Notes: generated by a model from the sequence alone, not told the origin. Positions 11,290 to 23,609 are shown, counted from the first letter of the stretch. The stretch: 64,000 nucleotides of DNA from Juglans regia (GCF_001411555.2 NC_049909.1:1240001-1304000), one strand, 5' to 3'. Numbers and translations are program-made.

Positions 11290-14200
11290 ATGATTTTCTT
11301 AAGCTGGAATTCCCGTGGGCTTGGGAACCCATAGGGAATTCATGTCCTTTTTGACTTAGTCAGAAAGGAAGTTCTCGAGGTCATGTTCCTGCAAGAAACA
11401 AGACTTCTTGCTAAAGTTATGGAGAAGTTGAAGTTTAGAACGGGTTTTTGAAAATTGTTTGCTAGTGAGTAGTGAGGGAAGAAGTGGTGGCATTGCGCTT
11501 TTCTGGAAGAAGAACATTCAGGTTGATATAATGAATTTTTCTAAGTCTCATATACATGCTCAAGTTAAAGAGGAAGCTGGAGACGTGGAACCTTGGTTTC
11601 TTATTGGTCTGTATGGTCAACCTGATGCCAATAGGTGACATGAATCATGGGCACTTATTAGATCTCTTAAAGTGCCAAGTGATCAAGGCTGGTTACTGAT
11701 GAGGGACTTTAATGAAATTCTGAGTAATAATGAAAAATGTGGAGGGAGGGCCAGATCAAATAGACAAATGTAGGATTTTAGAGATCTTGTGGAGAAGTGT
11801 GAACTGAATGATTTGGGATTTAGTGGTAATCCATTCACTTGGTGTAATAAGAGGGAGCCAAATCAAAGAAATAGTGAGAGATTGGACAAATTTTTTGCAA
11901 ATTTGAAATGGCATTCTCTCTATCCTTTGGTAGGTGTACTTCATGGAGTAGTTGCTCATTCTGATCATGTGCCTATTATATTGAAGATACAAGATGACAT
12001 GAAATAGAAGACATGGAGAACACTATTTAGATTGGAGGTAATGTGGGTGGATGCAACAGATTGTAAAAAAGTTATTGAATAGGCTTGGAAGGATGTTACA
12101 GGTACCAAAGAGATGAGCATTGTGATGAGGAAAATTTAGAGATGTGGAGAGAAGCTGTAAGTGTGGAATAAGAGTAGTTTTGGTCATGTGCAGAAGAATT
12201 TAAATAAGGCTAAGTTGCAGCTCCAGTTACTCCATAATTCAGATCCATTGTGTCACAATAGGAAGGATATTTGAGAAGCTAGAGCAGAGGTGCATAAGTG
12301 GTTAGAAAGAGGAGAAATTATGTGGAGGCAAGGACCAAAGGCACTGTGGTTGGCAGAAGGGGACAAAAATACCAAGTTCTTTCACAACAAAGCAACACAA
12401 AGAAAGAAAAAGAACTTGATTAAAGGTGTTAGAGATTTAGAAAGGAGGTGGTAAGTGGAGGAAGGGAGGGATGCTGTAATTCTTGATTATTTCAAAACTC
12501 TCTTCAAGGTTTCTATTGAGATTGGTAATATGGAGTTCTTAGAAGGGCTTGCTGGAAGACTTCTACATATATGCAAGAAAGACTTGACCAGGTGTTTACA
12601 ACAAAAGAGGTTGAAGTGGCTCTAAAAGCAATGAATCCTACAGAGGCCCTAGGGCCTAATGGTATGACCCCTTTATTCTATAAAAAATACTGGTATGTAG
12701 TAGGAAAAGATGTTTCAGATGCAGTTTTACAAGCTCTTAACAGTAGTTAGATTCCTACTAAATTAAATCACACTTATATTACTTTGATTTCCAAAAAGAA
12801 GAAGCCTGAATTTGTTTTTGATTATAGGCCAATAAGCCTTTGTAATGTTATTTACAAGTTGGTTTTCAAGATACTTGCAAACAGACTCAAATGCATCTTA
12901 CCAGGCTTGATTTTTCCTTCACAAAGTGCTTTTGTGCCTAGAAGAATGATTACTGATAATGTTCTGGTTGCCTATGAGTTGGTCCATTTTCTGAGGAGAA
13001 AAAGAGATGGGAAGAAAGGCTTTATGTCATTGAAGCTAAACATGAGTAAGGCATATGATAGAATATAGTGGGGCTTTCTTGAGACAATGACGATCAAGAT
13101 GGGATTTAGAGAGAAATGGTTGAGGTTGGTGATGCAATGTGTAAAGTTAGTGTCCTTTTTAATATTGGTGAATGGTGAGCCTAATGGACTTTTATATCCA
13201 ACTTGAGGGTTGAGACAAGGGGATCCTATCTCCCCTTACCTCTTTCTCTTATACATTGAGGGTTTGATCTCACTCCTTAATCAAGTTAAGAGGCACAACC
13301 AGATTGATGGTTATTTGTAAGGGAGCACCAAAGGTAAACCACTTATTATTTGCAAATAACAATGTGCTATTTTGTAGGGCCAATTTGCAGACAAACTTGA
13401 ATATTCTTCATCTAGTGGAGATTTATGAAAACTCCTTTGGACAGAAAGTAAATCGAGATAAGACTTCCATGGTGTTTAGCAAGAATGTTCATACCAGTAA
13501 ACAAGCGAAGATAATGCACTTTTGGGGAATCCAACACTACCAACAATATGATAAGTACTTGGGACTTCCACCTATGATTGGTAGAGGGAAATACCAAGCA
13601 TTTTCTGAACTGAAGAATAAAGTATGGAATAAACTCCAAGGTTGGAAGGAGAAGTTGTTATCTCAAGGGGTTAGGAAATTCTTATTAAGGTAGTGGCACT
13701 TTCAATCCCAACTGACACAATGAGTTGTTTTAAACTTCCTGCTTTATTATGTTTTGAGTTGGAAAGCATGATGGCTAAATTTTGGTGGGGTCAAAAGAAG
13801 GAAGAGAATAAGATAAGGTGGGTGAGTTGGAAAAATGGGATTTACTATGCATCAGCCTCTATTCACTCTCACACCCCACACTTGTAGCTTTTTCATATGA
13901 TATTGGGGTGTTTTTCATAAGGTGTGAGGTAGTGAATAGTGGCTGATAAGAAGAATTTTTCTAGAAAAACATGTGTGAATCTAAATCAAATGGAGGGATA
14001 GGTTTTAAACTCTTAGCAAAGTAGGGATGAACGATTTTAAAAGATGAGACTACACTGCTACACAAAATTTTTAAGGCTAGGTATTTCTCAAATACTAGCT
14101 TCAGTGATTCTACATTAGGTGTAGCACCTTCTTATGCTTGAAGAGACATATGGGAGGGTAAGAACAGTCTGTTGCAAGGGTGCAGATAAAGAGTGGGGGA

Positions 14201-15420
14201 TGGGAAATCAATCAATATTTGGATAGATTTTGGCTACCAAATCATAGATTGATGCCAGCTCCAGCTATTGTAACTACAACACAGATGAATTCAACAGTGG
14301 CAACTCTGATTGATGAAAATACAAAATGGTAGGATATGGAGAGAGTTAGAAGAATCTTACCACCTAGATAGGCTACTGAGGTGCTCAATATGATGCTAAT
14401 TTCAGAGAGTAGACCAGATAGTCTTGTATGGGAGCATGAAAAGAGTGGGGCTTTTAGTGTAAAGAGTGCATATCGTTTTTTTCAATCCCTTGGCCATGTT
14501 AGGTAGACTGGTGAGGCTTCAAATGCTGAAGAGTAGAGGAAGGTATGGAAGAAAATATGGAAGATGAATGTACCAAATAGAGTGAAAGTGTTTGCTTGGA
14601 GGGTGTGCAAAAATGGACTCCCAACACTTTAGAATTTAAAGAACAGAAAGGTACTTGAGAAGGCAAAGTGTCAATGGTGTAATGCGGAGGAGGATATGAG
14701 CCATGCATTTGTTTATTGTCCCTTTATCAAGGATTGCTAGTATCACCATTTCAGTTTCTTAAAAGAAACCGATGTCAGGATGGATTTTGTTCAAATTGCA
14801 TTAACTATGCTGAGCAGAGGAAATATTGGGGAGATAGAGAAGTTGTTTCTTATGGCTTGGGGTATGTGGTATAGGAGAAACTAGAAACTTTATGAAGATA
14901 ATGTTCTTTTACCTGAGCAAGTTGTTGATCATGCATTATCATGACATCAGGAGCATAAAACTGCAGTAGAAGAATAGAAAAAATGGATGAAAGCTCATTA
15001 TTGTTGGCTGCCACCACCTGCAGGGGTTCTGAAATTGAATATAGATGGAGCTCTTTTCCATGATCAATGTTGATCAGGTATGGGGATGGTTTTAAGAGAT
15101 GAACATGGGAAGGTAATTTTCTTTACTAGCAAACCAGAACATGAAGTGCAGGATCCTATGGAAATTGAACTTATTGCTATTCTGTGAGGTTTACAGATGT
15201 GCATTCCCGTGGGTATAGCTGAGTTGCAAGTAGAGAGATGCTCACTTCTTGTGGTGCAGGAATTAACTAGATATGGCACCTCAATGTCCCTATGGGGAAA
15301 TCTAGCTTATGAGATCAAGAACATGATGCAAATGTTTCCAAGTGTATTGTCCAACACAGAGGGCGTATGGCTAATGAAGTAGCCCATAATTTGGCAATAT
15401 TTGCATGAAATCTAAGGGAT
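11290..15420 (+). pseudogene. LINE ORF2 relic: endonuclease, reverse transcriptase, zf-RVT, RNase H
   Basis: Starting at ATG 11290 the strand reads an AP-endonuclease-like domain (SWNSRGLGNP at 11300; NDLGFSGNPFTW at 11810; catalytic SDHVPI at 11960), then reverse transcriptase ([12 protein letters not shown] at 12820, [12 protein letters not shown] at 12930, [12 protein letters not shown] at 13210). The catalytic box reads LLFANNNVLFCR at 13342-13380, where active copies have two aspartates. After it come the zf-RVT zinc finger (VPNRVKVFAWRVC at 14570; CQWCN and HAFVYCPF at 14670-14720) and a terminal RNase H domain (LKLNIDGALFHD at 15030). Numerous TAG/TGA stops make it non-functional. Confidence 0.85.
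13851..13947. mobile_element. 97-bp MITE inside the LINE
   Basis: The ends are inverted repeats: the left reads atcagcctctattcactc and the right, reverse-complemented, atcagccactattcacta, with complementarity extending about 27 bases. The element interrupts the linker between reverse transcriptase and zf-RVT; LINE coding words resume right after it. Too short to encode anything. The superfamily is not assignable because no target duplication is clear. Confidence 0.7.
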
Positions 15421-15540
15421 TTGATAATTTGGTGGGATTCTTTTCCTGATTGTATCTCACAAATTATTTGATCTGATTCTATGGTGTAATTGGTTTGATG
15501 ATCAATAAAACAGTTTCCTTGTTATCAAAAGAAAAAAAAA

Positions 15541-15554
15541 ATACAGCACATATA
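15541..15554 (+). repeat. LINE target-site duplication, right copy
   Basis: atacagcacatata follows the LINE A-tail directly and matches 9739-9752 except at one position. Confidence 0.8.
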
Positions 15555-15561
15555 AAAGATT

Positions 15562-15710
15562 AGAAGACATTATGCCGTTAAGTTTGCTCTTGATTGCTCA
15601 GAAGACTGTATACTTATTGAGGATTACCCTCCATGTATTCAGCATTTGATCTGTTGAATGAAGTCAGTTATTTCAAACCAAAAAAAAAAAAAAGAAGACA
15701 TTATGCCGTT
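15562..15710 (+). mobile_element. 113-bp retrocopy flanked by 18-bp target-site duplication
   Basis: agaagacattatgccgtt occurs at 15562-15579 and again, exactly, at 15693-15710. Between them lies a 113-bp insert ending in about 14 As, the hallmark of target-primed reverse transcription. The insert carries no clear protein sequence; it could be a severely 5'-truncated LINE end or a fragment of a gene's 3' UTR. It starts only 8 bases after the large LINE's right target duplication, so two independent retro-insertions landed almost at the same spot. Confidence 0.8.
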
Positions 15711-16179
15711 GATGGTATGCATGACATTCTGCTTTCAATGGCACGGTTTTCTGCTCTTCAATCTTATCTACAAGAGCATCATTTAATCACCGACCTTTTT
15801 AACTCAACGTAAGTGCCACCATTCAATTTCAATCCAAGTTCTCAACAAGCCTTTAATTGATTAAAACAAGGTTATGAATGCAAAGAGTTCTTCAAATTTG
15901 AACAATTCAACTACATTGACTGTTTTGGCCTTTTGGCAACTCCAAACTTCACCCTCATGACAGAAATTGCTTGACAATAAAATCATGGTCACACTAATCC
16001 AGTTACATCTCAAGAAGTGATATGTCGCCTCCCAAAGAGGGAGGTTCGCGAGAAACTAATCAAAGACAAAAAAATAAGTATGTATTCCATATTAGAGAAC
16101 GGTCTTGTAAAATTCCCAGCATCTGATGGTGGATGGTCCATAAGATTCTGAGTGGTAAAGTTAACAGCTGGTACAAACC
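15711..16179 (-). other. 3' flank and probable 3' UTR of UBC27
   Basis: No ORF of note. On the minus strand this follows the UBC27 stop codon at 16180, so its high-coordinate part should be 3' UTR. The poly(A) site cannot be fixed by eye. Confidence 0.4.
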
Positions 16180-18880
16180 CTAGCTGGAGCGAAGCTTTTC
16201 AAGAGCCAAGTTTTCATCACCACCAGTAGCTTCCAGTGCACTTCTCACAAGAACATCAGTGAAGCCCATCTCCACAAGTTTTTGCACCTGCACCATTCCC
16301 ACAGTGGTTTACCAAATTGCTAATACGTACCATGGGTTACGATGCAAAATTCAAGAAATATATAGCATAGAGTAAGGTATTAACATGCCCAATACAAAAA
16401 GTAAAACTCGGATATTCAAGATGATATTTTTCGTTTCATAAAGATACCGAAAGACTTAACTCGAAAATCTATCTGCCTTTCCAATGGAGAGAGAGAGAGA
16501 GAGAGAGAGGGCACTATTACCTTTTCTTCCACTCCAAGAGATGATGCCTTGGCAAAAGTTTCCGTCCAGTAACGAGCAGTGGCGACAAAAGTTTGATACT
16601 CTCTAAGATACTGCAGTGTCCACATGTAGACACTAATATTGAATAAGATGAGTCTAACAGAACCGCGAAGAATACAAGCAAGACTAACAGCGAAAGGCGA
16701 GTCCCTTATTCTCTCTATAAGATACTATCATAATCACATCTAAGCACTGAACTAAATAAAGACCTGTTTTGCCACAACAGCATCCTGAGGGTCGTCAGGT
16801 TCTGGTGCTGAGAGTAGTGCTTGTACAGACAAAAGGGCTGTCTTCAAAGTTAATGCTGGGCTCCATTGGTCCTTCAAGATGTCCAGGCAAATTGCTCCAC
16901 TTTGACTGCTGATATTAGGGTGCCTTAAATAGGTAAATATACACACAAAAAGCACTAAAGTGTCAATAATCTTTAACACTGGCCACATGTTCTCATTTTA
17001 TCATGGATAGAGCATCACATAATTTTCCACCATTGAATCATCGCTAAAACTACAAAACGGGTAGAGCAACTCAGAATACTTTATTTAAATTATTCCATTG
17101 TGATCCAAATCCATACAATCAGTCAACTTCATAGTTATCATAAGATCTAAAAATCCACTAGGTGACCAGTTGCACCAAGAAAAATGTCTGTCAGTTTATA
17201 CAGTTCAATACTTTAATGTCAAGCCCATCAGAAACCAACTAGCAGCATCATATCTAACTGAAACGATGGAAAAGGAAATAGAAAAGTTGCAGAAGATAAC
17301 ATCACCTTGCATCATGTCTTCATCTCCAACACCCACCTAACTAGAAATTTGACGACAAAACTACAATGTCTAGTCAATTGAATACAAAGCATTTACATCT
17401 GTCTTGTTTATTATCAAAATGTAATGGTAAAAGCTTATTTCATCCTTGAAGAGAAATTTCCCAGCCAGTAACAGAACTTTAAAAAAAAAAAAAAAACAGA
17501 CTAAGTCTTGTTTATACATTTAACTGTTGATTCCAGTAATTGATGTTGAAAACACACAGGAGAACGTTCTTTTGCAGATATTATTACCAGTATTAAGGCC
17601 TCGTACCCATGCTAAATCGAATATTTGACAAATGGCTTTAACCTACAGGCTCTATGTAGGATAAAACATAAAATTCTGTAATTAAAATCTGATATCCCAA
17701 TTTGACTTCTTACTATATGTCTTGAACTCATTTAGATTTCTATGTATTCATGTTGAACAGTGAAGTCCAAAAGAAAGCTTCAAACATCGAAAGCTTTGCT
17801 TTCCTACTTTTCGTAGCCATTGTGTTTCATAGTGGATACAGTGAGCAAAACTAAATAGGGATGTACAGTTACCCAAAAGCATGGTTCATTTCACCTAATC
17901 ACATACCCATAACCCATCTTTGTAACATAAGATATACTACTTATCATCCCCACACCATACCATGATGTGATTTATCACCCCACACCATACCATGATGTGA
18001 TTTATCATGTTTGTCCTTCTATTTAAAGACACATATTTAGACATCAATATGTGTGCTGAAGGGTAAAAATGACAAATTTTTCTTGTACATTAGTAGCAAA
18101 CTACCATGTCTGAGAAAATTTGCATATAATACCTTCTGTCGCCTAGGAATAAAAAGAAACTAATACGAATCGACATTAATATTTTCCTACCACTTATCAA
18201 GAAAAAAAAAGTCCTACCAAACTTTGGTTGCAAACCGCATCTTGGGAGGCGCAAAAGGGTACCCATCTGCAAAAAGAAAGCCACGATAGATACAACGTAA
18301 ATTTTCACGATACGATTTTCTTCCCTAAACTTTACTTACTATAAAACAACCACAAATAAACACGTTGAAACAACGAATACCCAGCAAGCATTCGACAAAT
18401 TTGCACATTAAAGACTTGGACACACATCCAAACACCCATATATTAAAGGAACAAATACAAGAAATATATTTGACAAATTTACACCTGAAAGACTTTCATA
18501 CCAGAGTCACACACTAACTACACAATTCAATCACTTTAACCCCCAAATCCTCGAAGCTAACTCAACCATAAAATCTTGCTTGCACGACAAATTAAACTCC
18601 CAACCTCAACAAAGAAAACCCGAGAGGAAATACAGTAAATGTTACAATTGGAGAGAAAAGAAAAAACAAAGAGAGAGAGGCAAGAAGGAGGAATATGGAA
18701 ACCTGGGAGTGAGATATCGATTTGGAAGGTGCCGCCTTCGTAGGGCGTACCGATGGGCCCAGGGATGGATCCGATGAGACGGGCGAGATTGTCGGCTTTG
18801 GGGCTGACTGTGATGCCAGATGCCTCTATGTCTCTGCTGCATTCTTGAAGCTCTTTTTGCACGCGAGCGAAGTCTACCAT
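16180..18880 (-). CDS. UBC27: Ubiquitin-conjugating enzyme E2 27 (UBC fold plus UBA domain)
   Basis: Five coding exons on the minus strand, 18880-18703, 18266-18218, 16923-16764, 16610-16521 and 16287-16180, all with GT-AG introns and matching phases, give 194 aa, very close to Arabidopsis UBC27. The E2 fold covers about residues 1-150, with the HPN motif (HPNISSQSG) near 77 and the catalytic cysteine at residue 88 in GAICLDIL. The C-terminal UBA domain ([26 protein letters not shown]) occupies about 160-194 and binds ubiquitin. Family role: accepts ubiquitin from E1 and passes it to substrates with an E3, in cytosol and nucleus. ATG 18880 is chosen because it gives the family N-terminus ([14 protein letters not shown]). 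Intron 2 is 1.3 kb. No defects are seen, so it is probably functional. It is isolated between transposons. Confidence 0.95.
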
Positions 18881-19011
18881 CTTCTTTTTTTCGGGGAGCC
18901 GAGAGAGAGGGAGAGTGTGCGCATGCGTGGGCGAGAGCGTGAGGGAATTTGAAGAGGTGCGGGTGGGAGAGGGAGACCTCAGACCAGTAAGTAAGAATTT
19001 GTTTAAGGACG
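18881..19011 (-). promoter_or_regulatory. UBC27 5' UTR and proximal promoter with purine-rich tract
   Basis: On the minus strand this is the 130 bases just upstream of the UBC27 ATG. The plus strand holds a GA-rich run (18899-18920 and again 18966-18976), that is, a CT-rich leader on the gene strand, common in plant 5' UTRs. A MITE begins immediately upstream at 19012, so either the promoter is very short or the MITE is part of it. No TATA box is evident in this interval. Confidence 0.45.
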
Positions 19012-19356
19012 ATGCTACAGCTCCGTTGGGAGCTCCCTGGAGTTATAACATGTGATTTTATATATTTTTATGAATTTTTTTAAAGTAATTTTTTATATAA
19101 ATTTTTTTAATATTTTTAAAAAATAAAACAAATTTAGAATATTATTAAAAACATTTCTTTAATTAGAAAGTAAAAAAAAAATCATTAAAATTTTACTTCG
19201 TGATTAAAGAATTATTTTTTAATAATATTCTAAATTTTTTTATTTTTTAAAAATATTTAAAATTATTAAAAAAATCTATATAAAAAATAACCTAAAAAAA
19301 CACATAAAAAACACATATTAGAGCTCCAGGGGAGCCCCCAACTGGAGCTCTAGCAT
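19012..19356. mobile_element. Palindromic AT-rich MITE, family A copy 1
   Basis: About 45-bp terminal inverted repeats: the left begins atgctacagctccgttggg and the right, reverse-complemented, atgctagagctccagttggg. The interior is a long AT-rich palindrome with tttttaataatattctaa-type phrases centred near 19175, so the whole element could fold on itself. Related copies are at 37577-37957 and 54332-54708. Non-coding. It abuts the UBC27 5' region. Confidence 0.8.
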
Positions 19357-21711
19357 TATTTTTTGTTAAAAGATTTTTACTTATCATCATTTTCACATAC
19401 CACATATTATAATTATTTTTACTATTTTTAATTTAATTTTATTTTATTCTCCTCATCATTTATGTATCATATATTTAAAATAAGAAAATAAAAAAAAATT
19501 ATATGTGATATGTAATATAAAAATAATGAATAGAACTTTTCTAATCAAAATAAATAAATTAGAGAGAAACTATATACCAACATTCTTTTAATATTCTTTT
19601 ATCATCTTTCATATTAAATAATTAAATATTTATTTATTATTTATTAGTTAATTATTATATATCACATAAAAAATAAGTAATAATAATTAAAAAGATTGTT
19701 GATGAAATTTCTTTTATCTTGCAAAACTATCCCACATCCGGCTAGGCAACAATAAGAGCCCAAGTTTATTTCTCGGGCACGTTATTAGTTGAGAATAAAT
19801 CTCAAAATCCATACAAAATAGAAGTAAGGGTTGATTGGGCGTGGCCTAAGTATAACTAGTTTCATTGCCATTAATTTTTTACTAATATATTTTACTATTC
19901 CGCTGCCATTTTATCTTGTATATTAATAGTCCAATAGTTGATTGGACACTTCACCCAATCAACACGGAGAACCTCTCAACCCGATACCGTAAGTATTTTA
20001 GTAATCAATAATTGTAATGAGATAACATATATTTTTATGAGAGAAAGGGATTGAGAAGTAGGAGATGAATATTGTGAACATACTCATTGACATTTATCCC
20101 AAATTACTAGCGTAATCATAAGAGTGAACCTACTTGACTAAGTAAATTAATACTATAGGTTATGCTGGAGTTGTTGACTCCTTTGTTGATGAAGACTCTG
20201 AGTTTAGCCTTCTCCCCCCACAGAAAAGAGTGTATAAAAGAGTGTATCGAAATACTTAGCGATCTCAAAAGTAAGATGGAGATTGTTTATTGAAATGTAT
20301 TATATACGTGCAGTGCAGTTAGTCACGTTTATGATAGTTCTTGCCTCTGATTGGCTTAAGGAAAAAATTTGTGAATCTAGCGTGTATGTTGATTGAAGAA
20401 TGGTAAAGATTAAATAGATTGATGAGACGAGACACACAAGTCAATGTAGTTTGCCTTGAAAATAACATCTCCTAATGAAAATCGCCCACATGTCATTAGG
20501 CCTTACTTCTATGGTCAGACGCATGGCCTGTGGCTCTATATTCTCCTTTTCCCATGCGTACTTCTATTGAGACGTCATCGTTGGAGTACGATCCTCGGCA
20601 TGTCACCTGCTACCATCTGAGCACTTATATGCTATTTTTGGGCATGTCAGTCCTTGTACTGTGTTGTTTGTTGCCCGACAGAACTACTCATGCACTACAC
20701 ATTGCTCACCTGAAGGTCTCGGTTCCCTTCTAACTTTACCTTCCTTACGCATTGTTAGTACACCATTTGCTTGCCTCGAATATAATGCATATTCCTTTGG
20801 TTTCCTTGATCATTGCTCTCCTAAGGTGATGTTCCACTTGCTTGCTTGCACTTTACATCTCGTGCCTTTGCTTGCCACAATGTGTTGCTCGCCCTACAAT
20901 ATTTTCAGCTACATGTTTTCCACCCAACTGCCTTCTTTCTAGGTGTGGTTACTTGTGTGTAGGGAGTTCCTTCCATCAAATTGTGGTCCTCACATCCTCC
21001 CATCCTGAACAAAAAATGTCATCCTCAAAATTGATTTACTGATAGTTTCACATGGATGGCTTTAACTAATCCAATATTTTTGGTAAACATTGCTACAGGA
21101 TCTTCATGATGAGAAGGACCAAACTGTAACAATAAAGTCGTAAGGTGGAACTTGATGGAGATCAAATAATAGTTGACCCTTCAATAACCATCCAATGTGG
21201 ATCAAGCTTGCACATTGCCCTAAAAAAGTGGGTTCTCAACATGCTGCAGGTCCAGCGAACTACCAACCCAATCATTAATTACATACTTAGACATGACCTA
21301 CAAGACATGAAACTAAACATGTAGACCCAACTAAACAGTTATTAAGGAGCTTTTCTTAGTTTTCGGAGCGGGCTTTCTTGCAATTGAAAATTCTCTTTAT
21401 TCAATCAAGTGGAATATAGTTAAGAAGAGAGTTTATTTTTTGTATTTTGCTTTTGTTTTGTTTTTCTCTCTCTCTCTCTTTCTCTCAATATTCTTTGTCA
21501 TGAAAAGGGTCAATCAACACAAATTAGAATATTTATACTACAACGGAACTTCATTGACTATTCGAGAAGCCACTCTACCAAAACATAAAGTCATAATTTT
21601 CTTCTCCAAGTTATTCATCTCTCTAACGGATTAAATACCCATATAGGAAACCTCTGATAACTAACCATAACTGACATAAACTCTTGGCTTAGTCAATCCA
21701 CTTAAAGAATG
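19357..21711. other. Unassigned intergenic DNA with decayed repeats
   Basis: 19400-19720 is strongly AT-rich. 20150-21050 contains ORFs (20530-20733, 20661-20942, 20842-21042) that match nothing I know. On the minus strand near 21030-20990 a short frame ends in FFVQDGRM followed by TGA, like the last residues of Ty3/gypsy polyproteins, so this may be a gypsy 3' end plus LTR; weak. A (TC)n run lies at 21463-21486. Confidence 0.3.
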
Positions 21712-22353
21712 TTGGGAAAAATATGGATAATAAAATATATGTGCATACGCTTTATAAATTAGAGAATAAGTAAAATAACAAGAATAAATTAGAAAGAGAG
21801 AGCACATTGTTGAGGCATGTTGTGATGGATGCTTTCCTCAGACTAGATTTTGTCGCCTCTAAATCTTAACATGCTCCAGACTTCTTGACAGTCTACTCTC
21901 AAGATATAACAACGCCAATTCTCGTTAATCTTATTTTCACCACACACAAAAGGAGATCTTCAAACCCAATATAAAATAGTCAAAACCCAAAAAAAGAAAG
22001 ACAAAATGAAGGTTGGAGTGTTTCTCTAATTTTCTAGAGAATTTGGAGTTTGTAAATTTGTGGGTGAGATTCCTTATTTATAGAACATGAAATGACACTT
22101 GTAAAAAGTCACAACTAAAATGAAATGATGCTTGTGAGAAGTCACAACTTTTTAGATTGTAGAGAATACATTGAAAATATTTCTAATTCACTAAAGGGCA
22201 CAACCTCTCATTTGTTGGCCAAGCGGTTAATGTTCCTATCCCCAAGATGCATGTATTGGTTCAAGTCAATATGATACATTTTCATTTAAATCTTGACAAC
22301 TGAACATTGAACAATGATTACATATTTTAATCATTCTAAATTTAAAACAAACA
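21712..22353 (-). mobile_element. Probable 3' LTR of a Ty1/copia element
   Basis: On the minus strand the LTR would begin TGTTTGTTTT at 22353, directly after the polypurine-like GGGAGAT (22354-22360), and end CCCAACA at 21712. It thus has TG...CA ends and is about 640 bp. A TATA-like CTATAAATAAGG lies at 22083-22072 on that strand, as expected for the U3 promoter. The polymerase relic of the same orientation lies upstream (22800-25130). The 5' LTR is not present. Confidence 0.6.
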
Positions 22354-23222
22354 ATCTCCCATTTGATTAAAATATTTTAAAAGATAGAATAGAAGAAATT
22401 TATTTGGGCTAAGTATATGCATAAAAAGAGGTAGCTTGCGGCTTTGTACCTAGTCTTAGCGTGTTTTCATCTAAAAGATTTGTAATGAACCAAATCTTAA
22501 ACCAAAATCTTTTAACTCATGTTTCTTCATACAACACGAAGTTCCTATTAAGGTGGTGCATAAATGTGGTGCATTGTATTTTGTATTCGTGAGCGCTCTA
22601 GGGAATAACCCAATTATCATAGACTGCAGCCATACAGTCACACTCACATATGTGAGTCCTCCAAGGGTACATGCAATTCAATACCTTACTTTAGTCTTAG
22701 ACTCATTCAAAACATTTAGTTTTTCCTTTACCATTGTATTTGTATCAGTCACACCTAGTGATGGACCAATAATATAATTTTAATAATTCTATCTAGTCAC
22801 TCAGTTAGTTTTTTCTTCCTTTTGGACCTCTTCTTGGGATCTTCAGACTGGAAGGTTAGGTTGCCGCTACCGGTGATCTAATTAATGGGCTTAAGTTCAA
22901 TCCCCCTTGATGTATGTATAATCTTCAACTTTGCCAATCATTTCATTGAAAGATCTACTAGGCAATATTCTGACTTTATATATTCTAAAGTCAGGCATCC
23001 ATTATTTATCAGGTATCTTATTGTAGAATGTTTGATGCTTAGATGTCTTTTCTTATGATTAAAATGTTTATTATTACAAACACTTATTACAGTCTAATTG
23101 TTATAAAGAATAGGAATAGTTCACATTGGCTTTTTAACTAGTGGGATTTCTAATAATAAATTCTTAAGACACTCTACCTCATGTCCAGTAATATCTAAGG
23201 CTATTAATTTAGCCTCCATAGT

Positions 23223-23609
23223 CACTACAAGAAAATTTAGCATTTGCGGCTACTTTTATTTCCAGCGACATAAATATTGTCTCAAAAAGGCTGTTTTGTT
23301 GTTTGGGTTTAATTTTTGTGTCAATCAGAGAAATCTCTGGAATAATTGACTATTTTCGGTTATTTTTATGCGTCGAAATGTTATAATCTAAAATAAGCAT
23401 TTTTCGTAATTCTGGTATTGTCCTAATAAAATATTCACCGTTACAATTTTCTTTTGGCAATTATTCATCGCCGAAGTTGAGTTTGCTGAAAAATATTTTT
23501 TCGTATTTGAATTATTACGGCAACTTAGATGTCGCCGTAATAAGGCTTCTATAGTAAATTCCCCTAAATTTAACTACCTATGCCGGAAATATACTTATTT
23601 CTTATAGCG
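23223..23609 (+). mobile_element. 387-bp non-autonomous CACTA element inside copia
   Basis: Begins CACTACAAGAAAATT, the classical CACTA (En/Spm) terminus, and ends TTTCTTATAGCG, a decayed version of the inverse. The 3-bp target duplication AGT flanks it at 23220-23222 and 23610-23612. Taking it out with one AGT restores the copia RNase H word STMEAKLIALD on the minus strand, which confirms both ends. Non-coding. Confidence 0.85.

Larger units (their letters stand above)
9753..15540 (+). mobile_element. Near full-length L1-type LINE retrotransposon, inactive
   Basis: A non-LTR retrotransposon of about 5.8 kb with 14-bp target-site duplication on both sides (one mismatch), an AATAAA-type signal near 15505 and an A-rich tail at 15528-15540. 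The domain order is that of plant L1 elements: ORF1 with an RNA-binding DUF4283-like domain and zinc knuckle, then ORF2 with endonuclease, reverse transcriptase, zf-RVT and RNase H. All are in the same orientation, with many in-frame stops (largely TAG). The intact 5' end and good duplication suggest one insertion event followed by decay in place. A 97-bp MITE has since inserted at 13851-13947. Confidence 0.85.

Noticed and set aside
16752..16988. 78-codon ORF starting MWPVLKIID
   Set aside because: The N-terminal part is intron read-through; only the segment from HPNISSQSG on is UBC27 exon 3.
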